Source: Oerskovia jenensis (GTDB taxonomy: Bacteria; Actinomycetota; Actinomycetes; Actinomycetales; Cellulomonadaceae). Taken from it: a stretch of DNA of 64,000 bases. The notes under the pieces are model-generated. The model worked only from the letters and a program-made list of their open reading frames with translations. It was not told the origin of the DNA and searched no databases. This document shows, piece by piece, positions 7,179 to 15,133 of this stretch. The position numbers were made by a program, and so were the translations under genes. The stretch is from assembly GCF_016907235.1 (NCBI RefSeq), contig NZ_JAFBBO010000001.1:2480001-2544000 (forward strand), read 5' to 3'. How positions within the stretch are numbered: position 1 is the stretch's first letter; every line of letters begins with the position of its first letter.

Positions 7179-8534
7179 TCAGACGAACCCGAAGACCGGT
7201 GGGAACACCACGACCACGACCGCCGCCCACACGGCGTACACCGGCAGGAACTGCGTCTGCCAGCGCCCGAGGGCCGCGAACGGGCGCCGTCCCCGCAGGA
7301 ACCCCGTGAGCAGCAGCGCCGACCCCACGAGGTGCACGAGCAGCAGGAGGTTGAGCCCCAGGGCCGCGACCTTGTTGGGGCTGAAGCCGAACTCCGCGAT
7401 GCGGGTGGCCATCGCGGTGAGCGCGACCGCGTCGACCGCGAACGCCGCGACGACCAGGGCGAGCAGGAGCGCGTCGAACAGGTGGGGCGGGGAGAGCGGG
7501 TCGCGTGCCGAGACCGAGTAGAGCAGCAGGCACAGGACGAGGACCAGGATCGCGTCCATGAGGATGAGGAGCCCGCGGTCGGTGTCGAGCAGCGAGCCTG
7601 CCGTCGCGAGGACCACGAACAGCACGACCAGCATGACGATCGTCAGCGGGGTGAAGACGCGGGTCAGGACGGGCGCGATGTTCTCCACGACGTTCTGCTT
7701 GGCCTCGACGAGCCAGGCCGCGACGACGAGCGCCCCGGGCACGGCGAAGGGCAGGATCCACCCCTCGAAGAACGGCTCGGGGTCGATCCCCACGAGGTTC
7801 AGCGTGCCGAACGTGAGGCCGAGCAGGACGCCGCCGCCCAGGGCCAGGAGCGTGAAGTAGATCGCGAGCTCGCCCGTGAACCGGGCGAAGTCCATGCGGC
7901 CGCTGTCCGAGCGCCACCGTCCGCCGACGTACGCGATCCCCACGAGCGCCCACAGGACCACCGGGGTGTGCAGCGCCGCGAGAAGGAGCGTGGCGCCGTC
8001 GGCCTCGAACGGGTAGACGTTGAGCACGACCGCGAGCACCGTGAACGGGACCAGGAGCATCACGCCCACGCCCCACGTGAGGCGGCGCTTCCAGGCGAAG
8101 TACCCCGCGAGGAACGGGAGGACCAGCAGGCCGATGTTGCGCATCAGGACCGTCTCGTCGCCGATCAGCCCGGAGGCGACCTTGACCGCGACCCCCGCGC
8201 CGACTGCGAGCGCCAGGACGACGGCGAGCTCGCGCCACGACCGTTCGCTTCGACCCGTGCCGCCCGTGTCGGGGACGAGCACGAGCTGCTTCCACAGGCG
8301 GTCGGAGTGCTCGCGAGCGAACTCGCGCGACACCTCGTCGAGGTTGCCCATGCGCTTGACCGCCACCAGGAAGGCCTCGTCGTCGTCGAGTCCGGTCGCG
8401 GTCAGGTCGGCGACCTGCTCGCGCAGGTGGTCCTCCATCTCGTCGACGTCGGCCGTGGAGATCGCCTGACGGCGCTGGACGTAGCTGCGCCACTGGTCGA
8501 TCTGGGCCTCGAGCTCCGGGGTGCTCACCATCAT
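7179..8534 (-). CDS. Multi-TM membrane protein with permease-prefix domain
   Basis: A 451-aa protein. The N-terminal ~90 residues (ELEAQIDQWRSYVQRR...DEMEDHLREQVADL...FLVAVKRMGNLDEVSREFARE) match the helical 'permease prefix domain 1' pattern found in front of bacterial membrane proteins. About ten hydrophobic segments follow, ending at a short C-terminus. The ATGATGGTG cluster at 8534-8526 offers three starts; ATG 8534 overlaps the PadR stop codon. PadR regulators are commonly paired with such membrane proteins and control them, so co-regulation through the dyad upstream of padR is likely. Substrate or function unknown. Confidence 0.75.
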   Translation of the reverse strand: MMVSTPELEAQIDQWRSYVQRRQAISTADVDEMEDHLREQVADLTATGLDDDEAFLVAVKRMGNLDEVSREFAREHSDRLWKQLVLVPDTGGTGRSERSWRELAVVLALAVGAGVAVKVASGLIGDETVLMRNIGLLVLPFLAGYFAWKRRLTWGVGVMLLVPFTVLAVVLNVYPFEADGATLLLAALHTPVVLWALVGIAYVGGRWRSDSGRMDFARFTGELAIYFTLLALGGGVLLGLTFGTLNLVGIDPEPFFEGWILPFAVPGALVVAAWLVEAKQNVVENIAPVLTRVFTPLTIVMLVVLFVVLATAGSLLDTDRGLLILMDAILVLVLCLLLYSVSARDPLSPPHLFDALLLALVVAAFAVDAVALTAMATRIAEFGFSPNKVAALGLNLLLLVHLVGSALLLTGFLRGRRPFAALGRWQTQFLPVYAVWAAVVVVVFPPVFGFV

Positions 8535-8902
8535 GCCCACCCCTCGGCCACGGCGCGGGGGGACTGGACGTCGCCCAGGTCGTTCCACACCTGCTGGAGC
8601 GCGTCGGCGACGACCTGCCACTGCGCGCGGCGCTCGGCGAGCGCCTCGTGGCCTGCGGGCGTCAGGGCGTAGTGCTTGCGCCGCCGCCCGACGTCGGACA
8701 CGCCCCACGTCGCCTCGACGAACCCGAGGCGTTCGAGCCGGTGGAGGAGGGGGTAGAGCATGCCGTCGGTCCACTGCATGTGACCGCCCGAGAGCTCGTT
8801 GACGCGTCGGACGATCGCGTAGCCGTACGACTCGCCGTCCGCGAGGATGCCGAGGACGAGCGGCGTGGCCGAGGCGGCGACGAGGTCCTTGTCGATGTGC
8901 AT
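8531..8902 (-). CDS. PadR-family transcriptional regulator
   Basis: A 123-aa winged-helix protein: MHIDKDLVAASATPLVLGILADGESYGYAIVRRVNE is the PadR N-terminal HTH, then the wing (WTDGMLYPLLHRLERLGFVEATW, GRRRKHYALTPAGHEAL), then a C-terminal dimerisation helix. Start ATG 8902 has GGAG 4 nt upstream. The gene overlaps the downstream membrane-protein gene by 4 bp, forming a two-gene operon. A 43-bp imperfect palindrome begins 11 bp upstream of the start codon and is the probable autoregulatory operator. The ligand is unknown. Confidence 0.92.
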   Translation of the reverse strand: MHIDKDLVAASATPLVLGILADGESYGYAIVRRVNELSGGHMQWTDGMLYPLLHRLERLGFVEATWGVSDVGRRRKHYALTPAGHEALAERRAQWQVVADALQQVWNDLGDVQSPRAVAEGWA

Positions 8903-8912
8903 GGTGCTCCAA

Positions 8913-8955
8913 TACCTAGGACTGCTAGGGGTATCTAACCTAGCAGATCTAGGTA
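8913..8955. promoter_or_regulatory. Dyad operator between padR and the divergent LuxR-type gene
   Basis: TACCTAGGACTGCTAGG (8913-8929) and CCTAGCAGATCTAGGTA (8939-8955) are inverted repeats of 17 bp with two mismatches and a 9-nt spacer. Each arm itself contains CTAG-centred half-sites. The site lies directly upstream of padR and touches the first possible ATG (8955) of the divergent regulator, so it could control both. Assignment to PadR rests on position and symmetry. Confidence 0.65.
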
Positions 8956-9698
8956 TGGAGGCACGGGCCCCCCGAGACGAGCACGGCTCGCGGTTGCCGA
9001 CCCTCACGACCCGTGCCAGAAAGACGACCGTGGAGAACACCCGGCCGAGCATCACGGTCCTTGCGCCGTACGGGACCTCGCTCGGCCCCGCACTCCACGC
9101 TGGGCTCGGGGCCCGAGGCTGGGCCGTCGAGCTCCACACCGTCACCCGGGCCGAGCCGACACACCTGCGCACGAGAGCCGTCGTGGTCATCGAGGACGAC
9201 GACGGCAACGCACGGATGGGGCTCCCCTCCACCGGGTCGCTCACGACGTGCGTCTGCGTCGGCTCCGTCCGGTCCGTGTCCGTCCTGCTCACTCTCCACG
9301 GTCGCGGTGCCACGGTGCTCAACCAGTCCGCCTCGCTGCTCTCGCTGCTCCGGCTCGTCGAACGCGCCCACCTGACGCCCGGTCGGACCGAGCACGAGGC
9401 CGTCGCGTTCTCGCGCACGCTGCAGCGGCGACGGGACGAGAGCATCGGCCTGGGCCGGCTGACCGCGGCCGAGAACGGCGTCCTGAGAGCCATGGTCGCG
9501 GGCTTCAGCGCCACCCAGATCAGCGACCAGCGCTACCTCTCGACCCACACCATCCGCAGCCACATCAAGTCGATCCTGGCCAAGCTCCAGGTCCGGTCCC
9601 AGCTCGAGGCCGTGGCCGTGGTCCGCCGGTCCGGCCACATGACCTGGCTCCACGACGCCCACGCACAGTTCACCAATTCTGGTGAAGACGACGCCTGA
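8955..9698 (+). CDS. LuxR-type regulator with degenerate receiver-like N-terminus
   Basis: The C-terminus carries a clear LuxR/GerE helix-turn-helix: LGRLTAAENGVLRAMVAGFSATQISDQ...LSTHTIRSHIKSILAKLQVRSQLEAVAV. The ~150 residues before it follow the alternating strand/helix order of a response-regulator receiver (SITVLAP, AVVVIEDDDG, GATVLNQSASLLSLLRLVERA) but lack the canonical acidic pair and conserved phospho-acceptor context, so it is probably phosphorylation-independent. The start may be ATG 8955 or, more conservatively, GTG 9030 just before the first strand; ATG 8955 lies within the dyad operator. No histidine kinase is adjacent. The gene ends 176 bp before the large protease fusion and may regulate it. 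Confidence 0.75.
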   Translation: MEARAPRDEHGSRLPTLTTRARKTTVENTRPSITVLAPYGTSLGPALHAGLGARGWAVELHTVTRAEPTHLRTRAVVVIEDDDGNARMGLPSTGSLTTCVCVGSVRSVSVLLTLHGRGATVLNQSASLLSLLRLVERAHLTPGRTEHEAVAFSRTLQRRRDESIGLGRLTAAENGVLRAMVAGFSATQISDQRYLSTHTIRSHIKSILAKLQVRSQLEAVAVVRRSGHMTWLHDAHAQFTNSGEDDA

Positions 9699-9874
9699 CC
9701 CCGTCGAGCAGAGTGAGGAACGCACGACGACGTGCGCGAGAGCCCCGCCTCACCGCCCCCCTCGGAGGCACCGACGACGAGGAGCTCGCACCCACGCGGA
9801 CCAGGGGGCCGGTGATGCATCGATGACGAGCTGAGCACGACCATCCGTAATCACTCGAACACGCAAGGGGATCG

Positions 9875-12208
9875 ATGATGATTCAGGTATCGACAACACA
9901 ACCGACCACGCTCCTCAACACCACGGTCGTCGGCCAGCCCTGGCAGCCGAGCTACACGCCGGGCCTCGGCGTCGACGCCGTGACCGGCCAGCTCCGCGCC
10001 TCGGCCGTCAAGCCGTTCACGGTCACGCCCAGCACGACCCAGAACCCCGAGTTCACGTACTCGTTCATCCAGGCGGAGAGCGACGTCCAGAGCCTCATCA
10101 GCGCGTCGCTCAAGGGCTCGTACAACATCGAGGGCATCACGGTCAGCGCCAGCACCTCGTTCCTCGACGAGCTCGCCGTCTCCGACCTCGCCGTGACCCT
10201 CGTCGCCGAGGTGTCCGTCGAGGACGGCCAGTACTCGCTCGCCCCGTCGTACGAGCTCGCGGTCCAGCCCGGCCCCGGCTTCCGCGAGAAGTACGGCGAC
10301 TACTTCGTGGCCGGCTACCGGGCCGGATCCTCGCTGTACGTCACCTACCAGTGCCGGTTCACGAGCACCAAGCAGCGCACCGAGTTCTCGGCCGCCGTGG
10401 CCGCCGAGGTCCCCCAGGTGTTCAGCACCGAGGGGAGCTCCAAGTTCGAGTCGATCGCCTCCAAGCACGGGGCGAACGTCAGCATCCACATCACCGCACG
10501 CGGGGTCAAGGGCAGCTTCCCCAACCCGCCGTCGGGGTCGACGTGGACGGCCGAGACGATCGTCTCGACCCTCCTGCCCTGGTTCAACGCGGCCCAGTCG
10601 CCCGCCCCGCTCGAGTCCTACCTCATGGCCTACCGCATGATCGACCCGTCGATCTCGGGCGAGGTACCCATCAGCCCCGACGTCTTCTCCCAGGTCGGCT
10701 ACCTCTACGGCCAGTTCTGGCTCGCCCGGAGCCGCGTCAAGACCTGCCCCGAGTTCGGCAAGAAGCTCGTGGACGACCCGTTCCGCAAGCTCGAGAAGGA
10801 CCTCGAGGCCTACCAGTCGTCCCTGCCGACCGACGAGGCCCGGATCGAGGCGTTCACGGCCGACACCAAGCGGCTCCTCGGCGAGCTCGACGTCGTCGCC
10901 AACCGCCAGACGTTCTACACCCAGGTCGTCGCAGCCTCGAAGACCGAACCGGCCGAGGGGGAGAACTTCGACGCCGACAAGGGCCGCGTGCGGTGGGGCT
11001 ACGGGTTCCAGCGCGGCGACGCCCCCGGCATCGACGTGGCCAGCATCTCCCAGAACTACTCCGCGGACTGGAAGATCGGGTGGCGCGAGAACGTCTTCAC
11101 GTTCCGCGACACCTCCAAGGTGATCGTCGGGTGGGACATCATCTGCAACCGGACCGACAACGGCGGCGACTGGCAGAAGCGCAGCGCCACGATCATCGGC
11201 CGCAACAACGGCAACGTCTACGTCAAGAGCGACTACGACCGCGGCTGCAGCTGGACGATCGTCTGGTACACGGTCGACGCCAACCTCTACCCGGCCGGAC
11301 CGTGGACGCTCACCGCGGCGCACGAGCCGGAGTTCGTCGAGTCCGTCGCGGCGGCCGCGACGACCGACGCGCTCGGCACGAGCGCCGTCGACCCCCTCGA
11401 CTACTGGACCCCGGAACGGATGAAGGCGGCCGAGCCGCTCGACCGAACCGCCACGTTCGACGTCGACACCCTCTCGACCGCGACCGAGACCGCACCCACC
11501 GGGGGCACGACCGCATCCGAGGGCGGACACCCCGGCGTGCAGGAAGGAGCCCGGACCACCCGGGTCCAGGACCCCCAGGCCTACCCGTACCGGACCGTCG
11601 GCAAGCTGTTCTTCGTCCTGGACGGCAAGCCCCGCGTGGGGTCCGCCGTCGTCGTCGACCGCCTCGGCATCATGACCGCCGCACACTGCCTCCTCCTGGG
11701 CAGGAACGAGGCCAGCAACATCGTCTTCGTCCCCGCCTACACCGCAGGCGCAGCCCCCTACGGGACGTGGAAGATCACCCGAGCCGTGTTCAACACCGCG
11801 TGGGCCCGCACGATGGAGTCCGCCTGGGACGTCGGGTTCTGCACCGTCGCCCCCGACGACCAGGGGCGAGGAGTCGGTGACGTCGTCGGCCGGGCCGCCG
11901 TCCGCTGGGACCGGATCGGCACCGCCTGGAACGACATCGGCTACCCGGCCAAGGCCATCCCGGGCTTCCCCTTCGACGGTCAGCACCAGTGGCAGAGCCT
12001 CGGCGGCCGCGCCGCAGACACCCTCCCGTCGACCATCACCAAGCACGACAACATGACCGCCGGAGGAAGCGGCGGTCCCTGGTTCACGGCCGAGGACCCG
12101 AAAGTCGTGAACGGCGTCCTGAGCCAGTACATCAAGGAAGGCGAGCTCAACGTCAGCGCCGAGTTCGGCGACTGGGTGGGGCGGCTCTACCACCACGTCT
12201 TCGGCTGA
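9875..12208 (+). CDS. Putative MAC/perforin-like protein fused to a V8/trypsin-like serine protease
   Basis: A 777-aa protein with no signal peptide. Residues about 60-215 are rich in beta-hairpin-type sequence and include FREKYGDYFVAGYRAGSSL (136-154), resembling the Y-G-[TD]-[HY]-[FY] signature and following glycine of MAC/perforin pore formers; this assignment is tentative. A second beta-rich module spans about 368-480, then a Thr/Ala/Gly linker (490-560). The C-terminal ~210 residues are a chymotrypsin-fold V8-like peptidase with TAAHC (His604), SAWDVGF (Asp652) and GGSGGPW (Ser732), a complete triad. AAGGGG lies 4 nt before ATG 9875. A terminator follows. The architecture suggests a protease-coupled pore-forming or toxin protein that acts inside the cell or is exported non-classically. 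The protease call is firm; the pore-former call is not. Confidence 0.7.
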   Translation: MMIQVSTTQPTTLLNTTVVGQPWQPSYTPGLGVDAVTGQLRASAVKPFTVTPSTTQNPEFTYSFIQAESDVQSLISASLKGSYNIEGITVSASTSFLDELAVSDLAVTLVAEVSVEDGQYSLAPSYELAVQPGPGFREKYGDYFVAGYRAGSSLYVTYQCRFTSTKQRTEFSAAVAAEVPQVFSTEGSSKFESIASKHGANVSIHITARGVKGSFPNPPSGSTWTAETIVSTLLPWFNAAQSPAPLESYLMAYRMIDPSISGEVPISPDVFSQVGYLYGQFWLARSRVKTCPEFGKKLVDDPFRKLEKDLEAYQSSLPTDEARIEAFTADTKRLLGELDVVANRQTFYTQVVAASKTEPAEGENFDADKGRVRWGYGFQRGDAPGIDVASISQNYSADWKIGWRENVFTFRDTSKVIVGWDIICNRTDNGGDWQKRSATIIGRNNGNVYVKSDYDRGCSWTIVWYTVDANLYPAGPWTLTAAHEPEFVESVAAAATTDALGTSAVDPLDYWTPERMKAAEPLDRTATFDVDTLSTATETAPTGGTTASEGGHPGVQEGARTTRVQDPQAYPYRTVGKLFFVLDGKPRVGSAVVVDRLGIMTAAHCLLLGRNEASNIVFVPAYTAGAAPYGTWKITRAVFNTAWARTMESAWDVGFCTVAPDDQGRGVGDVVGRAAVRWDRIGTAWNDIGYPAKAIPGFPFDGQHQWQSLGGRAADTLPSTITKHDNMTAGGSGGPWFTAEDPKVVNGVLSQYIKEGELNVSAEFGDWVGRLYHHVFG

Positions 12209-12215
12209 CCACCGT

Positions 12216-12249
12216 CAGGACGCGGCCGCGCGAACCCGGCCGCGTCCTG
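12216..12249 (+). terminator. Hairpin terminator of the protease fusion gene
   Basis: CAGGACGCGGCCG (12216-12228) pairs perfectly with CGGCCGCGTCCTG (12237-12249) across an 8-nt loop, starting 8 bp after the stop codon. Confidence 0.7.
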
Positions 12250-12307
12250 AGGTGTCCGGCTCGGCAGGGCATGTCCGCCTCGGCGGGCGGAGGCCCGGGC
12301 CGGACAC

Positions 12308-12345
12308 GACGAAGGCCCCGGATCTGAGATCCGGGGCCTTTCGTC
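12308..12345. terminator. Second hairpin terminator, gene-poor stretch
   Basis: AAGGCCCCGGATCT (12312-12325) and its complement (12327-12340) form a tight stem extended by GACG/TCGTC flanks. It is followed by TTTCGT on the plus strand. The 431-bp gap 12209-12639 otherwise shows no gene; long antisense frames here are out-of-frame GC artefacts. Confidence 0.6.
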
Positions 12346-12639
12346 CATCACGTGGGGGGTTTCGGGAAGTGGCTGACCTGCACAGACATGCGACGCCCTG
12401 ACCCAGGCCAGGCACACCCGAACCAGGCCTCGGGACACACCTGTTGGCACTCTCATCGTTGGGTGACGGCGCAGCGCTAACTCCGCCGCGCTCATCCGGG
12501 TCACTTCCACGCGACGGCGCACGCCCGCCCGCCTTTCGAAAACTGCTAGAGGTGCGTGCCCGAGAGGTGCGAGTTGCTCGTCATGTCTGGGCGGGCCGAA
12601 GGCGCTGACGTTGGGCGTCAACGCCCATATGCTGCGCCG

Positions 12640-13053
12640 ATGGACCCAGTCAGCACCGTCGCGCTCGGGATCGAGCTCCACCTCGTGCCCACGGCCGAAG
12701 GCGGCCGACGCTCGCCGCTTCTCGGCGGTAGTGAGCCTGGTGTCCGCTTCACCCACCGGCCGAACTGGGGCCTTCCTGGGTGGCCCGACGGCGACCAGAC
12801 AGCGGCCCCGGTTCTCGGCTTCTCCCGGGTCGGCATCCGCCCTGGCGATGATGTTCGTGCCGTCATCGTTCCCCAATTCCCCGTGGAGGTGCCGACGTGG
12901 CGCGGCGTGGTCGCGGGTGACGAGTTGAGGATGTACGAGGGCTCGCGGATCTGCGGCCGCGGCTATGTCGTCTGGGTGGAGGAGGCTACTTGGCCCACGC
13001 TGGAGGACGAGGCGGAGCGCTTCGTCAGATGGCTGGACGACTCACCGCAGTGA
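12640..13053 (+). CDS. Stand-alone EF-Tu domain-III-like protein
   Basis: The 137-aa product from ATG 12640 reads like the third beta-barrel domain of EF-Tu without any GTPase: IELHLVPTAEGGRRSPLLGG (EF-Tu pattern EGGRHTPF), GIRPGDDVRAVIVPQFPVEV (PGDNV) and GDELRMYEGSRICGRGYVVW (REGGRTVGAG). Such orphan barrel proteins are annotated as EF-Tu/IF-2/RF-3-like hypotheticals and have no established function. ATG 12640 is preferred over 12556 because similarity begins there. The gene is monocistronic between terminators in a gene-poor region. Similarity is seen by eye only. Confidence 0.65.
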   Translation: MDPVSTVALGIELHLVPTAEGGRRSPLLGGSEPGVRFTHRPNWGLPGWPDGDQTAAPVLGFSRVGIRPGDDVRAVIVPQFPVEVPTWRGVVAGDELRMYEGSRICGRGYVVWVEEATWPTLEDEAERFVRWLDDSPQ

Positions 13054-13425
13054 TCACGACGCCCGAGGCGCGCTATGCCCGAGCGAGGTCGGAGATGTAG
13101 TTCCCGTCGTCGGCTCCCGACTGCAGCGTGCTTCTCAAGTGCTTCAGTTCGGAGGCGGGGACGTTCGACGTGAGAGGCCGCACCGGAGCCGCGCCAGCAG
13201 TTCAACCACGACCCTCCTTCCGAGGAATCTTGCATCAAGCCGCACCCGCACGACCACCACCTGAGTACCCCGCCCACCCGGCCCCGCACCACCCGGACGC
13301 ACCGTCGCGCCACGAAACAGCCGCACACCCCCAGGTCAGCGCACATCCGGCCAGCGCACCGCGCAGCCGACCCACCCCAACGGCCAACGACCACCACAAC
13401 CACCCCCACGCCCGCCCCTGGACGC
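13054..13425. other. Gene-free stretch
   Basis: No convincing coding region. The plus strand becomes unusually C/A-rich (CCACC-type runs around 13250-13420), producing long but implausible frames on both strands. No tRNA or repeat was recognised. Confidence 0.5.
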
Positions 13426-13461
13426 AAAAAATCCCGGCCAGGAGAACCTGACCGGGATCTT
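13426..13461 (-). terminator. Rho-independent terminator of tRNA-Leu
   Basis: Read on the minus strand, ATCCCGGTCAGG, a TTCT loop and CCTGGCCGGGAT (one mismatch) are followed by a T-run (TTTTTTGCG). It lies 43 nt beyond the 3' end of the tRNA-Leu gene. Confidence 0.85.
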
Positions 13462-13503
13462 TCCCGAAGGCGAACCGGCTCGAAAGCCGAAACCCTTCTC
13501 ACG

Positions 13504-13586
13504 TGCGCGAGGGGGGACTTGAACCCCCACGCCCTTTCGGACACTAGCACCTGAAGCTAGCGCGTCTGCCATTCCGCCACTCGCGC
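13504..13586 (-). tRNA. tRNA-Leu (anticodon CAG)
   Basis: Cloverleaf elements are complete: acceptor GCGCGAG/CTCGCGC with discriminator A, anticodon loop TTCAGGT within a CTAGC/GCTAG stem (anticodon CAG), a long class II variable arm, and the T-arm GGGGGTTCAAGTCCCCC. The 3' CCA is not encoded (the next bases are CGT). Confidence 0.96.
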
Positions 13587-13878
13587 GTGCCGCAGAAGAT
13601 TATCACGAGAGCCGACCCAGTCCTGCATCGGCAGTCCGGCCGCCCTCGTGAGGTCTTCCACTGGTGCATCTCCGGACCCGGAGGTCCGTGCTGCACCAGA
13701 GAGAACAGTACCCCGCTCCGGGACGCGCCTCACGCCCGGGGCACCCGATCTCCCCGTGATCTCCCCGTCCACTTCGGACGATCACCGGCCCGGCGGGGCC
13801 CCGGGTCGTTACGATCTAGGTAGTCTGCCCGGGGACCGTGTACCCGGTCGAGAGAACGTCGATGAGGGAGGAGGTGGC

Positions 13879-14583
13879 ATGGGAGTCCTGGATCGTTTCG
13901 AGAAGGGCGTCGAACGCGTCGTCAACAACGCCTTCAAGGTCGGGCGCAGCGAGGTCAAGCCCGTCGAGCTGGCGAGTGCTCTGCGTCGTGAGGTCGACGA
14001 TCGGGCCGCGGTCGTGGACCGCGACCGGACGGTCGTGCCCAACCAGTTCACCATCGAGCTGTCGCCGGACGACTACGCACAGGTCGAGGGGTGGGGAGCG
14101 GAGTCGCTCGCCGACGAGCTCGCGGCCAACGTGACGGAGCACGCGGCGTCGCAGCACTACGCGTTCGTCGGCCCGGTGAGCGTGTCGTTCGAGCAGGAGG
14201 ACTCCCTGGACACGGGGCGTTTCCAGCTACGTTCGGCGAGCGTGCGCGGGAACGTCGCGCCCGCGACGAGCTCGGCGCCCAGCGCACGGCACCCCCTGGT
14301 GGACATCGACGGGCAGCGTTACCTGCTCACGGGTCCGGTCACGGTCATCGGGCGCGGCTCGGAGGCCGACATCGTGGTCGACGACCCGGGTGTCTCACGT
14401 CGCCACCTCGAGATCCGGGTCACGCCCGACGGCGTGATCGCGACGGACCTCGGTTCCACCAACGGTCTCTTCGTCGAGGGCCACCAGGTCCCAGCCGCTA
14501 CCCTGCTCGACGGGAACAGCCTGACCATCGGGCGGACCCGCATCATGTTCTGGACGGGTGCGCCCGACAACGAGGATTGGTGA
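13879..14583 (+). CDS. fhaA: FHA-domain protein FhaA (DUF3662 + FHA)
   Basis: A 234-aa protein. The N-terminal DUF3662 domain (GVLDRFEKGVERVVNNAFKVGRSEVKPVELASALRREVDD...) is followed by a linker and a C-terminal FHA domain (YLLTGPVTVIGRGSEADIVVDDPGVSRRHLEI...DLGSTNGLFVEG) that binds phosphothreonine. In mycobacteria FhaA binds the phosphorylated pseudokinase domain of MviN/MurJ and regulates peptidoglycan synthesis at the pole and septum; a MurJ-linked pseudokinase is present at 54-56 kb here. ATG 13879 is preceded by GGGAGGAGG. It is the first gene of the fhaA-fhaB-pstP-rodA-pbpA-pknA-pknB operon. Confidence 0.95.
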   Translation: MGVLDRFEKGVERVVNNAFKVGRSEVKPVELASALRREVDDRAAVVDRDRTVVPNQFTIELSPDDYAQVEGWGAESLADELAANVTEHAASQHYAFVGPVSVSFEQEDSLDTGRFQLRSASVRGNVAPATSSAPSARHPLVDIDGQRYLLTGPVTVIGRGSEADIVVDDPGVSRRHLEIRVTPDGVIATDLGSTNGLFVEGHQVPAATLLDGNSLTIGRTRIMFWTGAPDNEDW

Positions 14584-14593
14584 TCCCCTCCGC

Positions 14594-15127
14594 ATGACCG
14601 AGCTGACGTTCACCCTGCTGCGGCTGGGATTCCTGGTCCTCCTGTGGGTGTTCGTGTTCGCCGCGATCGGTGTGTTGCGACGCGACCTCTACGGCACCAA
14701 GATCACGGCACGCAAGGGCCGGAGCGGCCAGGAGGCGCGCCCGCCCGCGGGCGCCGCCGCGCCACGTGGTGCGGCCACCTCCCGCGGAGCTGCACCCTCG
14801 GGCCCGACGCCCGCGGCCCCGGCGCCGGCTCCGGCCGGCCCGACGCGGCTCGTCGTGACGTCCGGACCCTTGCGCGGCACCACCATCCCGCTCTCGGCGT
14901 CGTCGATCCTGCTGGGGCGCGCCCCCAGCTGCACCCTCGTCCTCGACGACGACTACTCGTCCTCCCGGCACGCCCGGATCTTCCCGCAGGGTGGCGCCTG
15001 GTACGTGGAGGACCTCGGCTCGACGAACGGCACGTACATCAACGATCGACGCATCTCCGGTATCGAGCCCCTTCCTCCGGGCGTGGGCGTGCGGGTCGGT
15101 CAGAGCATCGTCGAGCTGCAGCGGTAG
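14594..15127 (+). CDS. fhaB: FHA-domain membrane protein FhaB (FipA-type)
   Basis: A 177-aa protein: an N-terminal membrane helix (LTFTLLRLGFLVLLWVFVFAAIGVL), an Ala/Pro-rich linker, and a C-terminal FHA domain (GTTIPLSASSILLGRAPSCTLVLDDDYSSSRHARIF...VEDLGSTNGTYIN) that reads phosphothreonine marks. In mycobacteria the equivalent protein is a PknA/PknB substrate linked to division. It begins 10 bp after fhaA and ends 6 bp before pstP, consistent with one transcript. Confidence 0.94.
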   Translation: MTELTFTLLRLGFLVLLWVFVFAAIGVLRRDLYGTKITARKGRSGQEARPPAGAAAPRGAATSRGAAPSGPTPAAPAPAPAGPTRLVVTSGPLRGTTIPLSASSILLGRAPSCTLVLDDDYSSSRHARIFPQGGAWYVEDLGSTNGTYINDRRISGIEPLPPGVGVRVGQSIVELQR

Positions 15128-15133
15128 CGCCCC

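Noticed and set aside
9851-12196. Long minus-strand open frame opposite the protease fusion gene
   Set aside because: Valine/glycine/arginine-rich translation with no family features; a mirror of the G/C-ending codons of the plus-strand gene.
12187-12876. Minus-strand ORF spanning two hairpin terminators
   Set aside because: It overlaps two strong terminators and the EF-Tu-like gene and has no recognisable protein features.
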